Part shown: piece by piece, positions 37,000 to 50,254 of the stretch | Position numbering within the stretch: the first letter of the stretch is position 1 | How the letters are laid out: each line of letters opens with the position of its first letter | From: Litoditis marina | Lineage: Eukaryota; Nematoda; Chromadorea; Rhabditida; Rhabditidae | Direction of reading: 5' to 3' | Length of the DNA stretch: 64,000 bases | Assembly: GCA_964036275.1 (NCBI GenBank) | Contig: CAXIWQ010000150.1 | Coordinates: 1 to 64,000, forward strand | Position numbers and translations under genes: made by a program | Notes under the pieces: model-generated | What the model saw: the letters and a program-made list of their open reading frames with translations, nothing else | What the model was told of the DNA's origin: nothing | Database searches by the model: none

Positions 37000-37237
37000 A
37001 TATAATAATAATCTTTTACGGCAACTATTTCAGCCGTGTGCTTTATTGAGAAAATTACATAATCACACACAAATCATATATCAACCGTAGAAGGACTGTC
37101 CGTAGAGGGGTGGAGATAGGCATGGGTGAGCTTTGTAACCAGCTCATGCGGTCCGCCAGACAGATACCGCGGCGAGCGGGGATCGAACCCAGGTCTGTGG
37201 AGCGACAGCCGAACGCTAACCACTTGACCACTCGGCC
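37000..37237 (-). mobile_element. SINE copy 13
   Basis: Consensus sequence at the constant site, 930 bp after copy 12. Confidence 0.85.
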
Positions 37238-37820
37238 AAACTGGACAATCTGTCCACTTTTTGTCCTCAAGGATATTGAAAAACTTTCCTCGGGACAAAA
37301 ATTGGACAACCTGTTTACTTTTTGTCTTCAGGAAACCAACTGGACTGGACAATCTGCCCACCTTTTGTCCTCAAGGATGTTGAAAACATTACCTCGGGAC
37401 AAAAATTGGACAATCTGTTCACTTTTTGTCCTCAAGGATGTTGAAAACATTTCCTCGGGACAAAAATTGGACAACCTGTTTACTTTTTGTCTTCAGGAAA
37501 CCAACTGGACAAAATGTCCACCTTTTGTCCTCAAGGATGTTGAAAACATTACCTTGGGACAAAAATTGGACAATCTGTCCACTTTCTGTCCCCAAGGATG
37601 TTGAAAACATTTCTTCGGGACAAAAATTGGACAACATGTTTACTTTTTGTCTTCAGGAAACCAACTGGACAATCTGTCCATCTTTTGTCCTCAAGGATGT
37701 TGAAAACATTACCTCGGGACAAAATTGGACAATCTGTCCACCTTTTGTCCTCAAGGATATTGAAATCTTTCCTCGGGACAAAAATTGGACAACCTGTTTA
37801 CTTTTTGTCTTCAGGAAACA

Positions 37821-38058
37821 ATATAATAATAATCTTTTACGGCAACTATTTCAGCCGTGTGCTTTATTGAGAAAATTACATAATCACACACAAATCATAT
37901 ATCAACCGTAGAAGGACTGTCCGTAGAGGGGTGGAGATAGGCATGGGTGAGCTTTGTAACCAGCTCATGCGGTCCGCCAGACAGATACCGCGGCGAGCGG
38001 GGATCGAACCCAGGTCTGTGGAGCGACAGCCAAACGCTAACCACTTGACCACTCGGCC
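37821..38058 (-). mobile_element. SINE copy 14
   Basis: Consensus except gccaaacgc. It heads the second copy of the large duplicated block and is the paralogue of copy 1, 13470 bp away. Confidence 0.85.
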
Positions 38059-39448
38059 AAACTGGACAATCTGTCCACTTTTTGTCCTCAAGGATATTGA
38101 AAAACTTTCCTCGGGACAAAAATTGGACAACCTGTTTACTTTTTGTCTTCAGGAAACCAACTGGACTGGACAATCTGCCCACCTTTTGTCCTCAAGGATG
38201 TTGAAAACATTACCTCGGGACAAAAATTGGACAATCTGTTCACTTTTTGTCCTCAAGGATGTTGAAAACATTTCCTCGGGACAAAAATTGGCTGACCTGT
38301 TCACTTTTTGTCTTCAGGAAACCAACTGGACAAAATGTCCACCTTTTGTCCTCAAGGATGTTGAAAACATTACCTTGGGACAAAAATTGGACAATCTGTC
38401 CACTTTCTGTCCCCAAGGATGTTGAAAACATTTCTTCGGGACAAAAAAAGGACAACCTGTTTACTTTTTGTCTTCAGGAAATCAACTGGACAATCTGTCC
38501 ACCTTTTGTCCTCAAGGATTTTGAAAACATTACCTTGGGACAAAAATTGGACAATCTGTCCACTTTCTGTCCCCAAGGATGTTGAAAACATTTCTTCGGG
38601 ACAAAAATTGGACAACCTGTTTACTTTTTGTCTTCAGGAAACCAACTGGACAATATGTCCATCTTTTGTCCTCAAGGATGTTGAAAACATTACCCCGGGA
38701 CAAAAATTGGACAATCTGTCCACTTTTTGTCCTCAAGGATGTTGAAAACATTTCCTCGGGACAAAAATTGGACAACCTGTTTACTTTTTGTCTTCAGGAA
38801 ACCAACTGGACTGGACAATCTGTCCACCTTTTGTCCTCAAGGATGTTGAAAACATTTCCTCGGGACAAAAATTGGACGACCTGTTCACTTTTTGTCCTCA
38901 AGGATGTTGAAAACATTTCCTCGGGACAAAAATTGGACGACCTGTTCACTTTTTGTCTTCAGGAAACCAACTGGACAATCTGTCCACCTTTTGTCCTCAA
39001 GGATGTTGAAAACATTACCTTGGGACAAAAATTGGACAATCTGTCCACTTTCTGTCCCCAAGGATGTTGAAAACATTTCTTCGGGACAAAAATTGGACAA
39101 CCTGTTTACTTTTTGTCTTCAGGAAACCAACTGGACAATCTGTCCACCTTTTGTCCTCAAGGATGTTGAAAACATTACCTTGGGACAAAAATTGGACAAT
39201 CTGTCCACTTTCTGTCCCCAAGGATGTTGAAAACATTTCTTCGGGACAAAAATTGGACAACATGTTTACTTTTTGTCTTCAGGAAACCAACTGGACAATC
39301 TGCCCACCTTTTGTCCTCAAGGATGTTGAAAACATTACCTCGGGACAAAAATTGGACAATCTGTTCACTTTTTGTCCTCAAGGATGTTGAAAACATTTCC
39401 TCGGGACAAAAATTGGACGACCTGTTCACTTTTTGTCTTCAGGAAACA

Positions 39449-39686
39449 ATATAATAATAATCTTTTACGGCAACTATTTCAGCCGTGTGCTTTATTGAGA
39501 AAATTACATAATCACACACAAATCATATATCAACCGTAGAAGGACTGTCCGTAGAGGGGTGGAGATAGGCATGGGTGAGCTTTGTAACCAGCTCATGCGG
39601 TCCGCCAGACAGATACCGCGGCGAGCGGGGATCGAACCCAGGTCTGTGGAGCGACAGCCGAACGCTAACCACTTGACCACTCGGCC
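39449..39686 (-). mobile_element. SINE copy 15
   Basis: Paralogue of copy 2 at 13470 bp. The flanking modules, including ttggctgacc, are the same. Confidence 0.85.
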
Positions 39687-40857
39687 AAACTGGACAATCT
39701 GTCCACTTTTTGTCCTCAAGGATGTTGAAAACATTTCCTCGGGACAAAAATTGGCTGACCTGTTCACTTTTTGTCTTCAGGAAACCAACTGGACAATATG
39801 TCCACCTTTTGTCCTCAAGGATGTTGAAAACATTACCTTGGGACAAAAATTGGACAATCTGTCCACTTTCTGTCCCCAAGGATGTTGAAAACATTTATTC
39901 GGGACAAAAATTGGACAACCTGTGTACTTTTTGTCTTCAGGAAACCAACTGGACAATCTGTCCACCTTTTGTCCTCAAGGATGTTGAAAACATTTCTTCG
40001 GGACAAAAATTGGACAACCTGTGTACTTTTTGTCTTCAGGAAACCAACTGGACAATCTGTCCACCTTTTGTCCTCAAGGATGTTGAAAACATTACCTTGG
40101 GACAAAAATTGGACAATCTGTCCACTTTCTGTCCCCAAGGATGTTGAAAACATTTCTTCGGGACAAAAATTGAACAACCTGTTTACTTTTTGTCTTCAGG
40201 AAACCAACTGGACAATATGTCCATCTTTTGTCCTCAAGGATGTTGAAAACATTACCTCGGGACAAAAATTGGACAATCTGTCCACTTTTTGTCCTCAAGG
40301 ATGTTGAAAACATTTCCTCGGGACAAAAATTGGACAACCTGTTTACTTTTTGTCTTCAGGAAACCAACTGGACAATCTGTCCACCTTTTGTCCTCAAGGA
40401 TGTTGAAAACATTACCTCGGGACAAAAAGTGGACAACCTGTTTACTTCTTGTCTTCAAGAAACAAACTGGACAATCTGTCCACTTTTTGTCCTCAAGGAT
40501 GTTGAAAACATTTCCTCGGGACAAAAATTGGACAACTTGTTTAATTTTTGTCTTCAGGAAACCAACTGGACAATCTGTCCACCTTTTGTCCTCAAGGATG
40601 TTGAAAACATTTCCTCGGGACAAAAATTGCACAACCTTACTTTTTGTCTTCAAGAAACAAACTGGACAATCTGTCCACTTTTTGTCCTCAAGGATGTTGA
40701 AAACATTTCCTCGGGACAAAAATTGGACAACTTGTTTAATTTTTGTCTTCAGGAAACCAACTGGAAAATCTGTCCACCTTTTGTCCTCAAGGATGTTGAA
40801 AACATTTCCTCGGGACAAAAATTGGACAACCTGTTTACTTTTTGTCTTCAGGAAACA

Positions 40858-41095
40858 ATATAATAATAATCTTTTACGGCAACTATTTCAGCCGTGTGCT
40901 TTATTGAGAAAATTACATAATCACACACAAATCATATATCAACCGTAGAAGGACTGTCCGTAGAGGGGTGGAGATAGGCATGGGTGTGCTTTGTAACCAG
41001 CTCATGCGGTCTGCCAGACAAATACCGCGGCGAGCGGGGATCGAACCCAGGTCTGTGGAGCGACAGCCGAACGCTAACCACTTGACCACTCGGCC
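40858..41095 (-). mobile_element. SINE copy 16
   Basis: Shares gggtgtgctttg and ggtctgccag with copy 3 and adds acaaataccgc, a change made after the duplication. Confidence 0.85.
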
Positions 41096-41840
41096 AAACT
41101 GGACAATCTGTCCACTTTTTGTCCTCAAGGATATTGAAAAACTTTCCTCGGGACAAAAATTGGACAACCTGTTTACTTTTTGTCTTCAGGAAACCAACTG
41201 GACTGGACAATCTGTCCACCTTTTGTCCTCAAGGATGTTGAAAACATTACCTCGGGACAAAAATTGGACAATCTGTTCACGTTTTGTCCTCAAGGATGTT
41301 GAAAACATTTCCTCGGGACAAAAATTGGACGACCTGTTCACTTTTTGTCTTCAGGAAACCAACTGGACAATCTGTCCACCTTTTGTCCTCAAGGATGTTG
41401 AAAACATTACCTTGGGACAAAAATTGGACAATCTGTCCACTTTCTGTCCCCAAGGATGTTGAAAACATTTCTTCGGGACAAAAATTGGACAACCTGTTTA
41501 CTTTTTGTCTTCAGGAAACCAACTGGACAATCTGTCCACCTTTTGTCCTCAAGGATGTTGAAAACATTACCTTGGGACAAAAATTGGACAATCTGTCCAC
41601 TTTCTGTCCCCAAGGATGTTGAAAACATTTCTTCGGGACAAAAATTGGACAACATGTTTACTTTTTGTCTTCAGGAAACCAACTGGACAATCTGTCCATC
41701 TTTTGTCCTCAAGGATGTTGAAAACATTACCTCGGGACAAAAATTGGACAATCTGTCCACCTTTTGTCCTCAAGGATATTGAAAAACTTTCCTCGGGACA
41801 AAAATTGGACAACCTGTTTACTTTTTGTCTTCAGGAAACA

Positions 41841-42078
41841 ATATAATAATAATCTTTTACGGCAACTATTTCAGCCGTGTGCTTTATTGAGAAAATTACA
41901 TAATCACACACAAATCATATATCAACCGTAGAAGGACTGTCCGTAGAGGGGTGGAGATAGGCATGGGTGAGCTTTGTAACCAGCTCATGCGGTCCGCCAG
42001 ACAGATGCCGCGGCGAGCGGGGATCGAACCCAGGTCTGTGGAGCGACAGCCGAACGCTAACCACTTGACCACTCGGCC
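41841..42078 (-). mobile_element. SINE copy 17
   Basis: Paralogue of copy 4 (agatgccgcgg) and followed by the same micro-inversion. It lacks the aatcgcacac change. Confidence 0.85.
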
Positions 42079-42092
42079 AAACTGGACAATCT

Positions 42093-42145
42093 GTCCAATT
42101 TTTGTCCCGAGGAAATGTTTTCAACATCCTTGAGGACAAAAAGTG
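42093..42145 (-). repeat. Inverted satellite 2 module, paralogue of 28562-28614
   Basis: Same sequence and same two junctions as the first copy, 13531 bp away. It arose by duplication of the block and not as a second inversion. Confidence 0.8.
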
Positions 42146-42343
42146 GACAACCTGTTTACTTTTTGTCGTCAGGAAACCAACTGGACTGGACAATCTGCCC
42201 ACCTTTTGTCCTCAAGGATGTTGAAAACATTACCTCGGGACAAAAATTGGACAATCTGTTCACTTTTTGTCCTCAAGGATGTTGAAAACATTTCCTCGGG
42301 ACAAAAATTGGACGACCTGTTCACTTTTTGTCTTCAGGAAACA

Positions 42344-42581
42344 ATATAATAATAATCCTTTACTTCAACTATTTTAGCCGTGTGCTTTATTGAGAAAATT
42401 ACATAATCACACACAAATCATATATCAACCGTAAAAGGACTGTCCGTAGAGGGGTGGAGATAGGCATGGGTGAGCTTTGTAACCAGCTCATGCGGTCCGC
42501 CAGACAGATGCCGCGGCGAGCGGGGATCGAACCCAGGTATGTGGAGCGACAGCCGAACGCTAACCACTTGACCACTCGGCC
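42344..42581 (-). mobile_element. SINE copy 18
   Basis: Shares the divergent cctttacttcaac tail and ggtatgtgg with copy 5. It adds cgtaaaagg and keeps the normal cttgaccactcgg. Confidence 0.85.
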
Positions 42582-42988
42582 AAACTGGACAATCTGTCCA
42601 CTTTTTGTCCTCAAGGATATTGAAAAACTTTCCTCGGGACAAAAATTGGACAACCTGTTTACTTGTTGTCTTCAGGAAACCAACTGGACTGGACAATCTG
42701 TCCACTTTTTGTCCTCAAGGATATTGAAAAACTTTCCTCGGGACAAAAATTGGACAACCTGTTTACTTTTTGTCTTCAGGAAACCAACTGGACTGGACAA
42801 TCTGTCCACCTTTTGTCCTCAAGGATGTTGAAAACATTTCCTCGGGACAAAAATTGGACAACTTGTTTAATTTTTGTCTTCAGGAAACCAACTGGACAAT
42901 CTGTCCACCTTTTGTCCTCAAGGATGTTGAAAACATTTCCTCGGGACAAAAATTGGTGAACCTGTTTATTTTTTGTCTTCAGGAAACA

Positions 42989-43226
42989 ATATAATAATAA
43001 TCTTTTACGGCAACTATTTCAGCCGTGTGCTTTATTGAGAAAATTACATAATCACACACAAATCATATATCAACCGTAGAATGACTGTCCGTAGAGGGGT
43101 GGAGATAGGCATGGGTGAGCTTTGTAACCAGCTCATGCGGTCCGCCAGACAGATACCGCGGCGAGCGGGGATCGAACCCAGGTCTGTGGAGCGACAGCCG
43201 AACGCTAACCACTTGACCACTCGGCC
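42989..43226 (-). mobile_element. SINE copy 19
   Basis: Paralogue of copy 6 (tagaatgactg). It closes the recognisable second copy of the large block. Confidence 0.85.
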
Positions 43227-43387
43227 AAACTGGACAATCTGTCCACTTTTTGTCCTCAAGGATGTTGAAAACATTACCTCGGGACAAAAATTGGACAATC
43301 TGTTCACTTTTTGTCCTCAAGGATGTTGAAAACATTTCCTCGGGACAAAAATTGGACGACCTGTTCACTTTTTGTCTTCAGGAAACA

Positions 43388-43622
43388 ATATAATAATAAT
43401 CTTTACTTCAACTATTTAGCCGTGTGCTTTATTGAGAAAATTACATAATCACACACAAATCATATATCAACCGTAGAAGGACTGTCCGTAGAGGGGTGGA
43501 GATAGGCATGGTGAGCTTTGTAACCAGCTCATGCGGTCCGCCAGACAGATGCCGCGGCGAGCGGGGATCGAACCCAGGTATGTGGAGCGACAGCCGAACG
43601 CTAACCACTTGACCACTCGGCC
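43388..43622 (-). mobile_element. SINE copy 20
   Basis: At 235 bp it is three bases short. It has the copy 5/18 tail but with single-base losses in runs (atctttacttc, actatttagcc, catggtgag). It lies in the interval with many homopolymer differences. Confidence 0.8.
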
Positions 43623-44026
43623 AAACTGGACAATCTGTCCACTTTTTGTCCTCAAGGATATTGAAAAACTTTCCTCGGGACAAAATTGGACAACCTGTTT
43701 ACTTGTTGTCTTCAGGAAACCAACTGGACTGGACAATCTGTCCACTTTTTGTCCTCAAGGATATTGAAAAACTTTCCTCGGGACAAAAATGGACAACCTG
43801 TTTACTTTTTGTCTTCAGGAAACCAACTGGACTGGACAATCTGTCCACCTTTTGTCCTCAAGGATGTTGAAAACATTTCCTCGGGACAAAAATTGGACAA
43901 CTTGTTAATTTTTGTCTTCAGGAAACCAACTGGACAATCTGTCCACCTTTTGTCCTCAAGGATGTTGAAAACATTTCCTCGGGACAAAAATTGGTGAACC
44001 TGTTTATTTTTTGTCTTCAGGAAACA

Positions 44027-44261
44027 ATATAATAATCTTTTACGGCAACTATTTCAGCCGTGTGCTTTATTGAGAAATTACATAATCACACACAAATCAT
44101 ATATCAACCGTAGAATGACTGTCCGTAGAGGGGTGGAGATAGGCATGGGTGAGCTTTGTAACCAGCTCATGCGGTCCGCCAGACAGATACCGCGGCGAGC
44201 GGGGATCGAACCCAGGTCTGTGGAGCGAGCGACCGAACGCTAACCACTTGACCACTCGGCC
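44027..44261 (-). mobile_element. SINE copy 21
   Basis: At 235 bp it has lost one ATA from the tail and one A (gagaaattac), and reads ggagcgagcgaccg where others read ggagcgacagccg. It otherwise resembles copy 6. Confidence 0.8.
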
Positions 44262-45235
44262 AAACTGGACAATCTGTCCACTTTTTGTCCTCAAGGATAT
44301 TGAAAAACTTTCCTCGGGACAAAATTGGACAACCTGTTTACTTTTGTCTTCAGGAACCAACTGGACTGGAAATCTGTCCACCTTTTGTCCTCAAGGATGT
44401 TGAAAACATTACCTCGGGACAAAAATTGGACAGTCCTGTCCACTTTTTGTCCTCAAGGATGTTGAAAACATTTCCTCGGACAAAAATTGGACAACCTGTT
44501 TACTTTTTGTCTTCAGGAAACCAACTGGACAATCTGTCCACCTTTTGTCCTCAAGGATGTTGAAAACATTACCTCGGGACAAAAAGTGGACAACCTGTTT
44601 ACTTTTGTCTTCAAGAAAACAAACTGGACAATCTGTCCACTTTCTGTCCTCAAGGATGTTGAAAACATTTCCTCGGGACAAAAATTGGACAACTTGTTTA
44701 CTTTTTGTCTTCAGGAACCAACTGGACAATCTGTCCACCTTTTGTCCTCAAGGATGTTGAAAACATTACCTTGGGACAAAAATTGGACAATCTGTCCACT
44801 TTCTGTCCCCAAGGATGTTGAAAACATTTCTTCGGGACAAAAATTGGACAACATGTTTACTTTTTGTCTTCAGGAAACCAACTGGACAATCTGTCCATCT
44901 TTTGTCCTCAAGGATGTTGAAAACATTACCTCGGGACAAAAATTGGACAATCTGTCCACCTTTTGTCCTCAAGGATATTGAAAACCTTTCCTCGGGACAA
45001 AAATTGACAACCTGTTTACTTTTTGTCTTCAAGAAACAAACTGGACAATCTGTCCACTTTTTGTCCTCAAGGATGTTGAAAACATTTCCTCGGGACAAAA
45101 ATTGGACAACTTGTTTAATTTTTGTCTTCAGGAAACCAACTGACAATCTGTCCACCTTTTGTCCTCAAGGATGTTGAAAACATTTCCTCGGGACAAAAAT
45201 TGGACAACCTGTTTATTTTTTGTCTTCAGGAAACA

Positions 45236-45473
45236 ATATAATAATAATCTTTACGGCAACTATTTCAGCCGTGTGCTTTATTGAGAAAATTACATAATAA
45301 CACACAAATCATATATCAACCGTAGAAGGACTGTCCGTAGAGGGGTGGAGATAGGCATGGGTGAGCTTTGTAACCAGCTCATGCGGTCCGCCAGACAGAT
45401 ACCGCGGCGAGCGGGGATCGAACCCCAGGTCTGTGGAGCGACAGCCGAACGCTAACCACTTGACCACTCGGCC
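45236..45473 (-). mobile_element. SINE copy 22
   Basis: Shares cataataacacac with copy 7. One T is lost (atctttacgg) and one C gained (aaccccagg), so the length is unchanged. Confidence 0.8.
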
Positions 45474-46352
45474 AAACTGGACAATCTGTCACTTTTTGTC
45501 CTCAAGGATATTGAAAAACTTTCCTCGGGACCAAAAATTGGACAACCTGTTTACTTTTTGTCTTCAGGAAACCAACTGGACTGGACAATCTGTCCACCTT
45601 TTGTCCTCAAGGATGTTGAAAACATTACCTCGGGACAAAAATTGGACAATCTGTCCACTTTTTGTCCTCACGGATGTTGAAAACATTACCTCGGGACAAA
45701 AAGTGGACAACCTGTTTACTTTTTGTCTTCAATAAACAAACTGGACAATCTGTCCACTTTCTGTCCTCAAGGATGTTGAAAACATTTCCTCGGGACAAAA
45801 ATTGGACAACTTGTTTACTTTTTGTCTTCAGGAAACCAACTGGACAATCTGTCCACCTTTTGTCCTCAAGGATGTTGAAAACATTACCTTGGGACAAAAA
45901 TTGGACAATCTGTCCACTTTCTGTCCCCAAGGATGTTGAAAACATTTCTTCGGGACAAAAATTGGACAACATGTTTACTTTTTGTGTTCAGGAAACCAAC
46001 TGGACAATCTGTCCCATCTTTTGTCCTCAAGGATGTTGAAAACATTACCTCGGGACAAAAATTGGACAATCTGTCCACCTTTTGTCCTCAGGATATTGAA
46101 AACTTTCCTCGGGACAAAAATTGGACAACCTGTTTACTTTTTGTCTTCAAGAAACAAACTGGACAATCTGTCCACTTTTTGTCCTCAAGGATGTTGAAAA
46201 CATTTCCTCGGGACAAAAATTGGACAACTTGTTTAATTTTTGTCTTCAGGAAACCAACTGGACAATCTGTCCACCTTTGTCCTCAAGGATGTTGAAAACA
46301 TTTCCTCGGGACAAAAATTGGACATCTGTTTATTTTTTGTCTTCAGGAAACA

Positions 46353-46590
46353 ATATAATAATAATATTTCACGGCAACTATTTCAGCCGTGTGCTTTATT
46401 GAGAAAATTACATAATCACACACAAATCATATATCAACCGTAGAAGGACTGTCCGTAGAGGGGTGGAGATAGGCATGGGTGAGCTTTGTAACCAGCTCAT
46501 GCGGTCCGCCAGAGAGATACCGCGGCGAGCGGGGATCGAACCCAGGTCTGTGGAGCGACAGCCGAACGCTAACCACTTGACCACTCGGCC
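46353..46590 (-). mobile_element. SINE copy 23
   Basis: Carries aatatttcacgg, shared only with copy 24, and agagagatacc. Confidence 0.85.
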
Positions 46591-46841
46591 AAACTGGACA
46601 ATCTGTCCACTTTTTGTCCTCAAGGATATTGAAAAACTTTCCTCGGGACAAAAATTGGACAACCTGTTTACTTTTTGTCTTCAGGACCAACTGGACTGGA
46701 CAATCTGTCCACCTTTTGTCCTCAAGGATGTTGAAAACATTACCTCGGGACAAAAATTGGACAATCTGTCCACTTTTTGTCCTCAAGGATGTTGAAAACA
46801 TTTTCTCGGGACAAAAATTGGACAACCTGTTTACTTTTTGT

Positions 46842-46970
46842 TTTCAACATCCTTGAGGACAAAAGGTGGACAGATTGTCCAGTTGTTTCCTGAAGACAAA
46901 AATTAAACAAGTTGTCCAATTTTTGTCCCGAGGAAATGTTTTCAACATCCTTGAGGACAAAAAGTGGACA
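46842..46970 (-). repeat. Inverted satellite 2 segment, ~125 bp
   Basis: The forward array stops at tttactttttgt and is followed by tttcaacatccttgagg, which is - strand sequence. A 61 bp and part of a 99 bp module follow in reverse, before gacaaaaagtggaca, a string present in both orientations, returns the array to forward. One G is missing in ccagttgtttcc. Confidence 0.8.
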
Positions 46971-48033
46971 ACCTGTTTACTTTTTGTCTTCAGGAAACCA
47001 CTGGACTGGACAATCTGTTCACTTTTTGTCCTCAAGGATGTTGGAAACATTACCTCGGGACAAAAATTGGACAATCTGTTCACTTTTTGTCCTCAAGGAT
47101 GTTGAAAACATTTCCTCGGGACAAAAATGGACGACCTGTTCACTTTTTGTCTTCAGGAAACCAACTGGGACAATCTGTCCACCTTTTGTCCTCAAGGATG
47201 TTGAAACAATTACCTTGGGACAAAAATTGGACAATCTGTCCACTTTCTGTCCCCAAGGATGTTGAACACATTTCTTCGGGACAAAAATTGGACAACCTGT
47301 TTACTTTTTGTCTTCAGGAACCAACTGGACAATCTGTCCATCTTTTGTCCTCAAGGATGTTGAAAACATTACCTCGGGACAAAAAGTGGACAACCTGTTT
47401 ACTTTTTGTCTTCAGGAAACCAACTGGACAATCTGTTCATCTTTTGTCCTCAAGGATGTTGAAAACATTACTCGGGACAAAAGTGGACAACCTGTTTACT
47501 TTTTGTCTTCAAGAAACAAACTGGACAATCTGTCCACTTTCTGTCCTCAAGGATGTTGAAAACATTTCCTCGGGACAAAACTTGGACAACTTGTTTACTT
47601 TTTGTCTTCAGGAAACCAACTGGACAATCTGTCCACCTTTTGTCCTCAAGGATGTTGAAAACATTACCTTGGGACAAAAATTGGACAATCTGTCACTTTC
47701 TGTCCCCAAGGATGTTGAAAACATTTCTTCGGGACAAAATTGGACAACATGTTTACTTTTTGTGTTCAGGAAACCAACTGGACAATCTGTCCATCTTTTG
47801 TCCTCAAGGATGTTGAAAACATTACCTCGGGACAAAAATTGGACAATCTGTCCACCTTTTGTCCTCAAGGATATTGAAAAACTTTCCTCGGGACAAAAAT
47901 TGGACAACTTGTTTAATTTTTGTCTTCAGGAAACCAACTGGACAATCTGTCCACCTTTTGTCCTCAAGGATGTTGAAAACATTTCCTCGGGACAAAAATT
48001 GGACATCTGTTTATTTTTTGTCTTCAGGAAACA

Positions 48034-48270
48034 ATATAATAATAATATTTCACGGCAACTATTTCAGCCGTGTGCTTTATTGAGAAAATTACATAATCAC
48101 ACACAAATCATATATCAACCGTAGAAGGACTGTCCGTAGAGGGGTGGAGATAGGCATGGGTGAGCTTTGTAACCAGCTCATGCGTCCGCCAGACAGATAC
48201 CGCGGCGAGCGGGGATCGAACCCAGGTCTGTGGAGCGACAGCCGAACGCTAACCACTTGACCACTCGGCC
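48034..48270 (-). mobile_element. SINE copy 24
   Basis: At 237 bp it lacks one G (catgcgtccgcc). It shares aatatttcacgg with copy 23, so the two units are a local tandem pair about 1.68 kb apart. Confidence 0.85.
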
Positions 48271-48519
48271 AAACTGGACAATCTGTCCACTTTTTGTCCT
48301 CAAGGATATTGAAAAACTTTCCTCGGGACAAAAATTGGACAACCTGTTTACTTTTTGTCTTCAGGACCAACTGGACTGGACAATCTGTCCACCTTTTGTC
48401 CTCAAGGATGTTGAAAACATTACCTCGGGACAAAAATTGGACAATCTGTCCACTTTTGTCCTCAAGGATGTTGAAACATTTTCTCGGGACAAAAATTGGA
48501 CAACCTGTTTACTTTTTGT

Positions 48520-48650
48520 TTTCAACATCCTTGAGGACAAAAGGTGGACAGATTGTCCAGTTGGTTTCCTGAAGACAAAAATTAAACAAGTTGTCCAATT
48601 TTTGTCCCGAGGAAATGTTTTCAACATCCTTGAGGACAAAAAGTGGGACA
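48520..48650 (-). repeat. Inverted satellite 2 segment, ~130 bp
   Basis: Same left breakpoint (tttttgt then tttcaacatcc) and same right switch as 46842-46970, with the intact ccagttggtttcc and an added G in aagtgggac. It lies in the unit paired with the previous one. Confidence 0.8.
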
Positions 48651-49739
48651 ACCTGTTTACTTTTTGTCTTCAGGAAACCAACTGGACTGGACAATCTGTT
48701 CACTTTTTGTCCTCAAGGATGTTGGAAACATTACCTCGGGACAAAAATTGGACAATCTGTTCACTTTTTGTCCTCAAGGATGTTGAAAACATTTCCTCGG
48801 GACAAAAATTGGACGACCTGTTCACTTTTTGTCTTCAGGAAACCAACTGGACAATCTGTCCACCTTTTGTCCTCAAGGATGTTGAAAACATTACCTTGGG
48901 GACAAAAATGGACAATCTGTCCACTTTCTGTCCCCAAGGATGTTGAACACATTTCGTCGGGACAAAAATTGGACAACCTGTTTACTTTTTGTCTTCAGGA
49001 AACCAACTGGACAATCTGTCCATCTTTTGTCCTCAAGGATGTTGAAAACCATTACCTCGGGACAAAAAGTGGACAACCTGTTACTTTTTGTCTTCAGGAA
49101 ACCAACTGGACAATCTGTTCATCTTTTGTCCTCAAGGATGTTGAAAACATTACCTCGGACAAAAAGTGGACAACCTGTTTACTTTTTGTCTTCAAGAAAC
49201 AACTGGACAATCTGTCCACTTTCTGTCCTCAAGGATGTTGAAAACAGTTTCCTCGGGACAAAACTTGGACACCTTGTTTACTTTTTGTCTTCAGGAAACC
49301 AACTGGACAATCTGTCCACCTTTTGTCCTCAAGGATGTTGAAAACATTACCTTGGGACAAAAATTGGACAATCTGTCCACTTTCTGTCCCCAAGGATGTT
49401 GAAAACATTTCTTCGGGACAAAAATTGGACAACATGTTTACTTTCTGTCTTCAGGAAACCAACTGGACAATCTGTCCCTCTTTTGTCCTCAAGGATGTCT
49501 TTTGTCCTCAAGGATGTTGAAAACATTACCTCGGGACAAAAAATTGGACAATATGTCCACCTTTTTGTCCTCAAGGATATTGAAAAACTTTCCTCGGGAC
49601 AAAAATTGGACAACCTGTTTACTTTTTGTCTTCAAGAAACAAACTGGACAATCTGTCCACTTTTTGTCCTCAAGGATGTTGAAAACATTTCCTCGGGACA
49701 AAATTGGACAACCTGTTTATTTTTTGTCTTCAGGAAACA

Positions 49740-49977
49740 ATATAATAATAATCTTTTACGGCAACTATTTCAGCCGTGTGCTTTATTGAGAAAATTACAT
49801 AATCACACACAAATCATATATCAACCGTAGAAGGACTGTCCGTAGAGGGGTGGAGATAGGCATGGGTGAGCTTTGTAACCAGCTCATGCGGTCCGCCAGA
49901 CAGATACCGCGGCGAGCGGGGATCGAACCCAGGTCTGTGGAGCGACAGCCGAACGCTAACCACTTGACCACTCGGCC
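49740..49977 (-). mobile_element. SINE copy 25
   Basis: Consensus sequence at the constant site. The satellite after it has ggatattgcaaaac, a private change. Confidence 0.85.
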
Positions 49978-50125
49978 AAACTGGACAATCTGTCCACTTT
50001 TTGTCCTCAAGGATATTGCAAAACTTTCCTCGGGACAAAAATTGGACAATCTGTCCACTTTTGTCCTCAAGGATGTTGAAAACATTTCCTCGGGACAAAA
50101 ATTGGACAACCTGTTTACTTTTTGT

Positions 50126-50254
50126 TTTCAACATCCTTGAGGACAAAAGGTGGACAGATTGTCCAGTTGGTTTCCTGAAGACAAAAATTAAACAAGTTGT
50201 CCAATTTTTGTCCCGAGGAAATGTTTTCAACATCCTTGAGGACAAAAAGTGGAC
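50126..50254 (-). repeat. Inverted satellite 2 segment, ~128 bp
   Basis: Third copy of the same inverted segment with the same breakpoints, in the unit that follows SINE copy 25. Confidence 0.8.
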
